Source: Thalassospira sp. UBA1131
Lineage (GTDB): Bacteria > Pseudomonadota > Alphaproteobacteria > Rhodospirillales > Thalassospiraceae
DNA length: 23,953 nucleotides
Reading direction: 5' to 3'
Assembly (NCBI RefSeq): GCF_002311515.1
Contig: NZ_DCAO01000104.1
Coordinates: forward strand, 1 to 23,953
Shown one piece after another: positions 15,108-21,811 of the stretch. Both the position numbers and the translations under genes were made by a program. The number at the start of each line of letters is the position of its first letter. Position 1 is the first letter of the stretch. Below the pieces are notes generated by a model, which was not told the DNA's origin, made no database searches, and saw nothing but the letters and a program-made list of their open reading frames with translations.

Positions 15108-15925
15108 TATGATGCCTGTTTCCTCCTTGGATCGCTTAGATCTCGCAGCCCATCACCCAGCAGGTTCAGACCAAGAACAGCAAGGGCAATGGCAATACCA
15201 GGCGCAAGCACCAGATGCGGTGCCGTGCCAATATATGTCTGCGCATCGGCAAGCATCCGACCCCAGCTTGGTGTGGGTGGCGCGATCCCCATACCAAGGA
15301 AACTGAGCCCAGCCTCGGCCAGAATGCCAAGACCGGTCTGGATTGCGAATTGCACCAAAAGCTGTGCGGAAATGTTGGGCAAGATGTGCTCGACCGTAAT
15401 CAGCGCCTGGCCCTTACCCGACATTTTTGCCGCCTTGATATAATCGCGCGACCAGATCTGCATCGCAGCGCCGCGCGATATGCGGGTAAAGACCGGGATC
15501 ATGAAGACGCCAATCGCAATGATGGATGTAAGTCCCCCGGGGCCAAGCAATGCCCCCAGAAGAATGGCAGAAAGGATCGGTGGAAAGGCGAACAAAACAC
15601 TGTTGACCCAGCCTGACACCTTTTCAAAGGCGCCGCTTTTTGCCGCCGCTGTAACCCCGATCAGCGTGCCGATAGAACCGCCGACAATCGTCGCCGTTAC
15701 CGCAATACCAAGCGACGTCCAGCCACCCGCCATGATCATCGAAAAAACATCACGCCCGATTTGATCCGCCCCCAGAAGCCCGGCGTCACCAGGGCCCTTA
15801 AGACGGTTTAAAATGTTCATTTTAATGGGATCTTCTGGCGTCCAGAACCGGCTTAGAATGGCCGATCCGACAAGCAGAAACGAAATCAGGCCACCCAGCC
15901 AAAGATTAAGGGGAATCCGTTTCAT
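15107..15925 (-). CDS. Peptide-type ABC transporter permease (OppC/DppC-like)
   Basis: 272 residues. An N-terminal membrane segment (NLWLGGLISFLLVGSAILS) is followed by GADQIGRDVFS, the family motif seen as GTDHLGRD in the first importer, about five more membrane segments and the coupling loop DYIKAAKMSGKGQALITVEHILPN. The end LRDLSDPRRKQAS is typical. It overlaps the OppB-like gene by four bases (ATGA) and pairs with it as the channel. Here the C subunit is separate from the ATPase, unlike in the first importer. Confidence 0.93.
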   Translation of the reverse strand: MKRIPLNLWLGGLISFLLVGSAILSRFWTPEDPIKMNILNRLKGPGDAGLLGADQIGRDVFSMIMAGGWTSLGIAVTATIVGGSIGTLIGVTAAAKSGAFEKVSGWVNSVLFAFPPILSAILLGALLGPGGLTSIIAIGVFMIPVFTRISRGAAMQIWSRDYIKAAKMSGKGQALITVEHILPNISAQLLVQFAIQTGLGILAEAGLSFLGMGIAPPTPSWGRMLADAQTYIGTAPHLVLAPGIAIALAVLGLNLLGDGLRDLSDPRRKQAS

Positions 15926-16875
15926 TTGTGCGTCCGTAGTCTGGGATCGAGGATCGCGTAGAGACCGTCAACAATCAGATTCACGACAATCACGATAATC
16001 GCGAACATCAGAACCACGTTTTGAACCACAATCAAATCGCGTTGCGAAAGTGCCTGATAGGCAAGCGTGCCGATACCGGGAAGGGTAAAGACATTCTCGA
16101 CCAGAACCGCACCGGAAATCAGAAACGGAATCTGAAGGCCAAGCATCGTGACCACCGGCAACAACGCATTAGGAACGGTATGCAGCCAAAGGGCACGGTT
16201 CCGGCCAAGTCCCTTGGCACGCGCGGTCCGTACGAAATCTTCATGGGCGACTTCGATGACAGCCGCACGTGTCACGCGGGTCAAAACCGCTGCCTGCGGT
16301 ATCGCCAACGCGATTGCAGGCAGTATCAAGGCCGATACAGCCTTGCCAAGGCCTTCACCCCAACCCGGGAAACCGCCTGCCGGGAACCAGCCAAGACCAA
16401 GTGATAGGAACAGAATCAAAAGCAACCCGATCCAGAAATTCGGGACCGCAATGCCAAACTGCGCGAAAATGGTTGCCAGACCGTCCGTTACCGCACCCGG
16501 TCGGGCCCCAGCCCAAACACCAAGCGGCAAGGAAATACAAATCGCAAGAAAAGTCGCAAACAAGGTCAGCGGCACCGTAACCGCCAACCGATCAGCAATC
16601 AGCTCGCCGACTGGTGTGCCATATGTGTAGGACGCTCCCAGATCCCCGGTAAACACCCCACCGATCCAACTGGCATAGCGCACCAGCATGGGCCGATCGA
16701 GGCCGAGTTCCGCCCGCAACGCCGCCACGGTATCGAGTTGGGCCGATGTGCCCAACATGATCTCTGCCGGGTCACCGGGGGCTGCTTCGATCAGGACAAA
16801 TATCAAAAACGACGTGACAAGAAGGATCGCAAGATATCCTGCCGCCCGGCGCATGTGTTTCAGTGCTGGGGTCAT
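15922..16875 (-). CDS. Peptide-type ABC transporter permease (OppB/DppB-like)
   Basis: 317 residues with the OppB plan: an N-terminal helix, the motif IEAAPGDPAEIMLG, about six membrane helices, and the coupling loop EDFVRTARAKGLGRNRALWLHTV. The end LDPRLRTHK is normal for the family. It lies about 100 bases after the binding-protein gene, separated by a stem-loop, as in the first importer. Confidence 0.93.
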   Translation of the reverse strand: MTPALKHMRRAAGYLAILLVTSFLIFVLIEAAPGDPAEIMLGTSAQLDTVAALRAELGLDRPMLVRYASWIGGVFTGDLGASYTYGTPVGELIADRLAVTVPLTLFATFLAICISLPLGVWAGARPGAVTDGLATIFAQFGIAVPNFWIGLLLILFLSLGLGWFPAGGFPGWGEGLGKAVSALILPAIALAIPQAAVLTRVTRAAVIEVAHEDFVRTARAKGLGRNRALWLHTVPNALLPVVTMLGLQIPFLISGAVLVENVFTLPGIGTLAYQALSQRDLIVVQNVVLMFAIIVIVVNLIVDGLYAILDPRLRTHK

Positions 16876-16913
16876 GGGTTTTCACTGATTTCAGATGAAG
16901 AACATCCACACCT

Positions 16914-16953
16914 GACCGGCATATAATCCATTAATCGGATATCTATGCCGGTC
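16914..16953 (-). repeat. Stem-loop between the second binding protein and its permease gene
   Basis: GACCGGCATA (16914-16923) and TATGCCGGTC (16944-16953) are perfect complements. Inside the 20-base loop ATCC (16926-16929) can pair with GGAT (16937-16940). On the minus strand no T-run follows, so it is not a classic terminator. Its position matches the 3186-3218 element and suggests 3'-end protection of the binding-protein message. Confidence 0.6.
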
Positions 16954-16977
16954 GGTATTTGTGGCGCGGGGGAACGT

Positions 16978-18495
16978 TTACTGCGTCCAGCGAACGTCGG
17001 TCATGTCGTTGGACGGCACAGGCCCGTTTTCCCAGACGCCGGTCAATTTCGCATCCCAAACACTAAGCTTTGGTGCGGAATACAAGAACAGCGCCGGCAT
17101 ATCATGGGCGATGATTTTCTGCGCCTTTTTGAAACCCTCCGCGCGTGCTTCGGGGGTAACGGCAGCATCAATCTCGTGCATGACGGCGTCGAACTCTGGA
17201 TTGTTGTAATTGAAATAGTACGGGTGGCGGGCATAGATCCCGATATCCAGCGCCTCGGCATGACCAATAATCGTCATGTCATAATTGGTATCTTTGAAAA
17301 CGTCTTGAATCCAGGTGGCCGGGAAATCGGAGCTTTCGATTTTCGCCATCACGCCAATCTGCAAGAAAAGAGCCTGAAGGATTTCTGCCGATCGGGTGGC
17401 GTAGCTCCGGGTTGGAACTTTCATGGTGAATTCGAATCCGTCGGGATACCCGGCTTCTGCCAGCAACTCCGCGGCCTTTTCCAGGTTCATGCTATATTCG
17501 TCTGTCAGATCAACATAGTACGGGCTTGCAGGGGAAAAGTGACTGCCGATGGGGGTTCCAAATCCGCTTTCAACACCCTGGATAAGTGTTGGCCGATCCA
17601 CCGCCATCATAAGCGCCTGACGCACGCGAATGTCATCAAACGGCGGGCGCTGGTTGTTCATGCCTGCGATGACTTCCATTTCACCGACACCCACATGGGT
17701 TGTCAGGCTGTCATCGGACTTGAAATTAGCGAACAATTCGGGGGCTTCGAATTTACCAAACACATCAACGTCATGCGACATGATGGCCGCGGCCTGCGCC
17801 TGCGGATCGGAAATGAAACGTGCGGTAACAGCGTCAAGCGCCGGCTTCTCGCCCCAGTATCCGTCATAGGCAGACATCAAAACCCGGTCGCCTTTGCGCC
17901 ATTCATCAAATTTGAATGGCCCGGTGCCCACCGGTGCGCTTTTGTTGGTTTCAACCGATGACGGTTCGACCATTACAGCCGTCGGAAAACCAAGCCAGTA
18001 AAGCAGGTTGGATGACGGCCTGGAAAGATGCAGAACAACAGTTCCGCTGTCTGGCGTATCCACACTTTCGATAACCGTGTAGTAGGCCTTTTGCCCATTG
18101 GTACTGTCATCGGAAATGATACGTTCGATGGTGAACTTTGCGACCGAGCTGTCAAATGCCACACCGTTATGGAAAGTCACATCCGGGCGAAGATTGAAGG
18201 TATAACTCAAACCATCATCGGAAATGGTCCAGTCGGTGGCAAGTTGCGGGACGATATTGCCGTCACGATCAACAGCAACCAGTCCCTCAAAAATGTTCTG
18301 CCAGGTCACCTCGCCAGAGGCAACAGCCGACCCCACAGTCGGGTCAAGACCGGCAGGCTCAACCGGCTGACCGAAAGTAACGCTGCCCGCAGCAAGCGAT
18401 ACTGCCGGTGCAAGTGCAATCAATGCAGCCGCCGAAACGACACAGGCAAAGTTTTTAAACGGCTTGAGGCGATGCGATTTCAAACGATACGGCAT
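16978..18495 (-). CDS. ABC transporter substrate-binding protein, family 5
   Basis: 505 residues. A twin-charged signal peptide (MPYRLKSHRLKPFKNFACVVSAAALIALAP, probable cleavage near SLAAG at 35-36) is followed by EPAGLDPTV, LATDWTISDDGLSYTFNLRPDVTFH and the SAPVGTGPFKFDEW motif. The ATG at 18493-18495 has GGGAGA at the right distance. It is the first gene of the second importer operon and is divergent from lysR. It is clearly different in sequence from the binding protein at 3230-4798, so the two importers probably take up different ligands. The ligand is unknown; the operon's amidase suggests an amide-containing compound (inference). Confidence 0.93.
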   Translation of the reverse strand: MPYRLKSHRLKPFKNFACVVSAAALIALAPAVSLAAGSVTFGQPVEPAGLDPTVGSAVASGEVTWQNIFEGLVAVDRDGNIVPQLATDWTISDDGLSYTFNLRPDVTFHNGVAFDSSVAKFTIERIISDDSTNGQKAYYTVIESVDTPDSGTVVLHLSRPSSNLLYWLGFPTAVMVEPSSVETNKSAPVGTGPFKFDEWRKGDRVLMSAYDGYWGEKPALDAVTARFISDPQAQAAAIMSHDVDVFGKFEAPELFANFKSDDSLTTHVGVGEMEVIAGMNNQRPPFDDIRVRQALMMAVDRPTLIQGVESGFGTPIGSHFSPASPYYVDLTDEYSMNLEKAAELLAEAGYPDGFEFTMKVPTRSYATRSAEILQALFLQIGVMAKIESSDFPATWIQDVFKDTNYDMTIIGHAEALDIGIYARHPYYFNYNNPEFDAVMHEIDAAVTPEARAEGFKKAQKIIAHDMPALFLYSAPKLSVWDAKLTGVWENGPVPSNDMTDVRWTQ

Positions 18496-18597
18496 AATAG
18501 TCTCCCTGATGTGGCGCAGTCTTGTTTTTAAGACTTTTGTATCTCAACAACAGAGACGATTTCTCGGTGAATTTGAAGTCGATATTCTGAGGTCAGG

Positions 18598-18618
18598 GTG
18601 CTACGCTTTCCGTAGCAC
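18598..18618. promoter_or_regulatory. LysR-type operator (T-N11-A dyad) before lysR
   Basis: GTGCTACG (18598-18605) and CGTAGCAC (18611-18618) form a perfect dyad around CTTTC. It contains TACG-N5-CGTA, which fits the T-N11-A rule (18602-18614) for LysR-family recognition sites. It lies 21 bases before the LysR ATG and in the shared control region with the divergent importer operon, so it can serve autoregulation and control of that operon. Confidence 0.65.
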
Positions 18619-18639
18619 TTGCCAACATGGTCCCATTTC

Positions 18640-19557
18640 ATGGTAGAAATACAATCCCTTACGGTATTTAACGAATTGATGCGATGCCGATCCATTCGCC
18701 AGGCAGCAGACGCACTGAACGTGTCCCCAACCGCCATCGCACGTCAACTCGACAAACTGGAGCACCTGTTTGGCGCGGCTCTTGTGGAACGCAATCCGCG
18801 TGGCATCCGCTTGACCGCTGCGGGCGAGGTGCTTGCAGAACGATCGTTGTCGATTGCACGCGAACTCTCGGAAGTTGAACAGATCATTGATGATTTACGC
18901 GGCTTGCAGCGCGGATCTGTGTCACTTCATGTCAATGGCGCAGCATCAAGCGCGATTCTGGCACCGGCATTGGCAGAGTTTTCCGAACGGTATCCTGCCA
19001 TTACCATTGAAGTGACCGTGACCTCGGCACAGGCGGCACTGGATGCCGTGGTAAATGGTCTGACCGACCTGTCCGTTACGATGTTTGCCACGCCGGAAAG
19101 CCGAACAGAGACCCGGTTTCGTGCTCCCATTCGTCACGAAGCCATCATGTCGCCCAACCATCCGCTGGCAAAGCTTGATGAAATCACGCTTCAAGCACTT
19201 GTTGAACATCCTTTGGCGCTGCCTGACCAAACTTTTGGCGTACGGCGCGCATTTGATGCGCGTCTGCGTGCGGCCGACATTACGCGCAACGAAACCACCT
19301 TCACAACATCATCGCTTGAACTTCAAAAAGAACTGGCACGCCGTGAAACCGCGGTTCTGATCCTGCCAGAAATGACCGTCCAGCGCGAGATTGATGCAGG
19401 CAGCCTTGTAATGCGTCCTCTTGCGGCAGCGTCGCGGATTGAAACCCATATCGAAATGAACCGGAGTGTTGCTGGACAACGCAGTTTTGCCGCAAAACGG
19501 ATGTCAGATTTTCTTGAACGGTTCCTCCAGGCCGAATTTTACGGACGGAATAACTGA
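18640..19557 (+). CDS. LysR family transcriptional regulator
   Basis: 305 residues from the ATG at 18640; a TTG at 18619 would extend into the operator dyad. The N-terminal helix-turn-helix (FNELMRCRSIRQAADALNVSPTAIARQLDKLEHLFGAALVERNPRGIRLTAAGE, about residues 10-63) is typical of LysR. The rest is the effector-binding domain, with GSVSLHVNGAASSAILAPALAEF starting it. It is divergent from the binding-protein gene and most likely controls the amidase/importer operon in response to its substrate. Its stop codon is only two bases from the stop of the convergent DUF3830 gene, with no room for a terminator. That unusual junction coincides with the edge of the repeat-bounded block. Confidence 0.92.
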   Translation: MVEIQSLTVFNELMRCRSIRQAADALNVSPTAIARQLDKLEHLFGAALVERNPRGIRLTAAGEVLAERSLSIARELSEVEQIIDDLRGLQRGSVSLHVNGAASSAILAPALAEFSERYPAITIEVTVTSAQAALDAVVNGLTDLSVTMFATPESRTETRFRAPIRHEAIMSPNHPLAKLDEITLQALVEHPLALPDQTFGVRRAFDARLRAADITRNETTFTTSSLELQKELARRETAVLILPEMTVQREIDAGSLVMRPLAAASRIETHIEMNRSVAGQRSFAAKRMSDFLERFLQAEFYGRNN

Positions 19558-19559
19558 TT

Positions 19560-19628
19560 TCAAACCAGTTCGAACTTGATCGACTGCGCACCTTCCCAAA
19601 GCGTCATCTTGCCAAGCTTTTCTAGGTC
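19560..19628 (-). repeat. Direct repeat, right copy (3' end of the intact DUF3830 gene)
   Basis: This copy is in frame within the full gene. It pairs with the left copy at 11890-11958 in the same orientation, with homology starting at the stop codon and ending at 19628. The identical core is 19600-19622. Confidence 0.8.
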
Positions 19629-19973
19629 TTCGAGATTGCTGGTGACCGTGATGAAATGGTTGCCGGCAAGCTGGCCGACCTTGGAGGCGAAATGTACCCC
19701 GCCATAGGCGAGCAGGATTTCGGTTTCGCTGATCCCGCCGGGATAGAGGATGATCTGTCCCGGGGCCGGGAAGCTGGTGTGGTTTTCATAATCAACACCG
19801 AACTGATAATCGCCGAGCGGCATCCAGACACCCTCGCCACTCCAGCGGACATGGACCGCCTTGCTTTCAAACGGCATGCGATCAAGGAACGCCTTGCAGG
19901 TATGCGGCGCCTTTTCGATTTCGAGCACCGCATCAAAGGTGAAGGGACCGGCGGTAATTTTGATATTGGACAT
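19560..19973 (-). CDS. DUF3830 family protein
   Basis: 137 residues from the ATG at 19971-19973 (MSNIKITAGPFTFDAVLEIEKAPHTCKAF); AGGA lies seven bases upstream, overlapping the permease stop. A 10-codon longer frame overlaps the permease gene and is not favoured. The sequence with VHVRWSGEGVWMPLGDY, FPAPGQIILYPGGISETEILLAYG and a C-terminal EDLEKLGKMTLWEGAQ matches DUF3830, a small cyclophilin-like-fold family without an established function to my knowledge. No signal peptide. It follows an ArsB/CitM-type permease after 8 bases and is surely cotranscribed and coupled with it. Its last 23 codons, including the stop, are repeated at 11890-11958. Confidence 0.85.
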   Translation of the reverse strand: MSNIKITAGPFTFDAVLEIEKAPHTCKAFLDRMPFESKAVHVRWSGEGVWMPLGDYQFGVDYENHTSFPAPGQIILYPGGISETEILLAYGGVHFASKVGQLAGNHFITVTSNLEDLEKLGKMTLWEGAQSIKFELV

Positions 19974-19981
19974 GATGTTTC

Positions 19982-21220
19982 CTATGAAATCAGGATGACC
20001 CAACCCAGCGACAGTGCCAGACTGATCAATGTAACGGGCACGCCAAGGCGCGCATAATCGATAAATGAAATCACCGTTCCGGCCTTTGCGGCCTGTTCAA
20101 CGGCAATGATATTGGCAACCGAGCCAACAATCAGGAAGTTGCCCGACAATGTCGAAAAAATCGCCAGCGCATGGAACATTTCCGTGCTCCATTCCGGACC
20201 GAGCGAGAGCAACATCATCACCAGCGGCACATTGCCAATCGTATTTGACCCGGCCAGCGACACCCCGGCCAGAACACCCGGATGATGGATTTGCAACGTG
20301 ATCAGGACATCGCGAAACAGGCTGGCAATCACGTCATTTTGCGCCATTGCGCCGGTGACGATAAACAACCCGCAAAACAGGGCCAGCAAATGCCAGTCAA
20401 CCCGCCCCAGAACCTGATCGGTCGACAGACGTCGACTAAGCAGCAAGGCCCCCACCACCAGAAGCGACCAAAGCGCACGGTCTTCGACAAAGACAAAAAT
20501 CGCGATCACGGCGATGGTCGCCAAAACCGCCTTGGTCAGGATTGTTTTATCAAGCGGGCGAACCGGTTGATCAACTGATCGCGCATTTGCGTTTGCGCCC
20601 GTCCCGGCAGAATGTGTTTGCTCACGCATCATCGGGCTTCGCAAAATCACAACATAGACCACGCCAAGTGCCAAGAGTGCGGGCACAGCACAGGCCAGAA
20701 CAAAGCCGATAAAATCAAGATTGCCAAACTCGGCAATCATCAGATTTTGCGGATTGCCAATCAGGGTGGCTGCCGATCCGGCATTGGCAGCACACGCCAC
20801 CGCAATCACATAGGGTTTGGGATCAAGCCTGCGCGCAATCACCCCGGTAATCAAAACCGGCGTCACCGCCCAAACCACAACATCATTGGTCAAAAAGGCC
20901 GATAGCACCCCGCACATGACGATCACACCGGCCAGCAACCCGCCCGGACCGCATTTAAGCGCGGTGATCCGATGCCCGATCCAGTCAAAAAAGCCGCTTG
21001 CCGCATATTGCGACGACAGCACCATCAATGTCAGCAACACCGCAAGGGTGGCAAAATCAATCGACGCCAGTGCGCCATCGCGGTCAACCGCCCCACTGAT
21101 CAGCAAGATCACCGCGCCGAACACGGCAATGCCGGTGCGGTTGATCGCAAGCCACGGCCAACGCCCCAGCGCCATGCCGATATAGACCAGAACAAAAACA
21201 ACGGCGATCAGCCAATTCAT
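19982..21220 (-). CDS. Ion permease of the ArsB/NhaD/CitM (IT) superfamily
   Basis: 412 residues with about 11 membrane segments. The motifs VLSAFLTNDVVVWAVTPVLI (near 107-126) and AANAGSAATLIGNPQNLMIAEFG (near 144-166) are the paired NDxxA/T and GNPxN hairpin signatures of the superfamily; SNTIGNVPLVMMLLSLG and GNFLIVGSVANIIAVEQA repeat the pattern in the second half. Relatives move arsenite, sodium, citrate or other carboxylates and anions; the substrate is unclear. No arsR or arsC lies nearby, so an arsenic role is not supported. AGGGG precedes the ATG at 21218-21220. It is cotranscribed with DUF3830, which may handle the same substrate. Confidence 0.88.
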   Translation of the reverse strand: MNWLIAVVFVLVYIGMALGRWPWLAINRTGIAVFGAVILLISGAVDRDGALASIDFATLAVLLTLMVLSSQYAASGFFDWIGHRITALKCGPGGLLAGVIVMCGVLSAFLTNDVVVWAVTPVLITGVIARRLDPKPYVIAVACAANAGSAATLIGNPQNLMIAEFGNLDFIGFVLACAVPALLALGVVYVVILRSPMMREQTHSAGTGANANARSVDQPVRPLDKTILTKAVLATIAVIAIFVFVEDRALWSLLVVGALLLSRRLSTDQVLGRVDWHLLALFCGLFIVTGAMAQNDVIASLFRDVLITLQIHHPGVLAGVSLAGSNTIGNVPLVMMLLSLGPEWSTEMFHALAIFSTLSGNFLIVGSVANIIAVEQAAKAGTVISFIDYARLGVPVTLISLALSLGWVILIS

Positions 21221-21559
21221 AAAATGCCCCTATGACCACGACGACTGCCGGGTTTCGAATAATGGCTACAGCGCCGCCGGGAAACGGTCAATCGGCTTGA
21301 TATTCACGTTCCGGTTATGCGCAAATTGCAATGCCCCATACCGAAATGCGCCAACTGAAATTCTTGCAAAGCCCGAAGGCGGCCATTTGAGCCATTTTGT
21401 GCGTTGCGACATCAGTTCTTCGACGATCCTGCGATTGTTTCATGACAAAACGGGTGAAAATTTCACTTGCGCAGCAAAAGCAACGGGCGTACATGCGGAC
21501 TTGCCCAAAGTCGCACGTGCCTGTGGTGGTCCTGCTTACTGGAACCCGTAGGACTTACT
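21221..21559 (+). other. Intergenic control region between the permease and the decarboxylase leader
   Basis: No gene is convincing in these 339 bases. Short open frames exist, including one from an ATG at 21442 that would encode a basic 59-residue peptide ending at 21621, but it lacks a ribosome binding site. The stretch presumably holds the promoters of the divergent permease and decarboxylase operons; I could not pick a confident -35/-10 pair. Confidence 0.5.
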
Positions 21560-21648
21560 TAAAGCAACGACGGTGTAGGGCTTTTTTGGTCTCAGGTGGC
21601 GTCCAAATCCACCGACACTAAAGAGGCACACCATCATTGCCCACGTGC

Positions 21649-21670
21649 GGAACGGGAACTCCCCATTCCA
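21649..21670 (+). promoter_or_regulatory. Candidate anti-Shine-Dalgarno hairpin in the leader
   Basis: GGAACGGG (21649-21656) pairs with CCCATTCC plus one C (21662-21669) with one mismatch. The same right arm, CCCATTCCA (21662-21670), is perfectly complementary to TGGAATGGG at 21792-21800, which overlaps the ribosome binding site. The two pairings exclude each other. Confidence 0.55.
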
Positions 21671-21797
21671 TAGCGAGGCAGACTTAACTTCGCAGTTCCG
21701 GTTGGCCCCGGGGCTAAACAGCACGCAAGTAGTCCGCGTCATTGCGCCTCCACCGCGCACACGCATCAGGTACATGCACGCTGCCATATCGTGGAAT

Positions 21798-21803
21798 GGG
21801 AGA
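21798..21803 (+). promoter_or_regulatory. Ribosome binding site of the decarboxylase gene
   Basis: GGGAGA lies eight bases before the ATG at 21812 and fixes that start over the GTG at 21791. Its GGG is part of the nine bases that can pair with 21662-21670. Confidence 0.75.
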
Positions 21804-21811
21804 ACGCCCCA

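Larger units (their letters stand above)
21560..21811 (+). ncRNA. Structured 5' leader of the decarboxylase mRNA (speF-leader-like)
   Basis: A long leader before an ornithine-decarboxylase-family gene in an alphaproteobacterium is the setting of the Rfam speF leader RNA; I assign it by position and remembered sequence character, not by a covariance search. Visible hairpins are GGTGG/CCACC (21595-21599 with 21609-21613), a 21-base hairpin at 21649-21669, CGCAA/TTGCG (21724-21728 with 21742-21746), an overlapping alternative TGCGC/GCGCA (21743-21747 with 21755-21759) and GCAT/ATGC (21763-21766 with 21774-21777). AAAGC/GCTTT (21561-21584) followed by Ts resembles a weak attenuator. Mutually exclusive pairings indicate a regulatory switch. 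Exact ends are uncertain. Confidence 0.65.

Noticed and set aside
11890..19628. Integrase-driven genomic island with att sites
   Set aside because: The repeats are only about 84% identical, no integrase or transposase gene lies between them, and no tRNA gene is at either end; recombination or duplication explains it better.
19982..21220. Arsenite efflux pump (ArsB) of an arsenic operon
   Set aside because: The permease is only superfamily-level similar, and no arsR, arsC or arsA-like gene is nearby; its partner is DUF3830.
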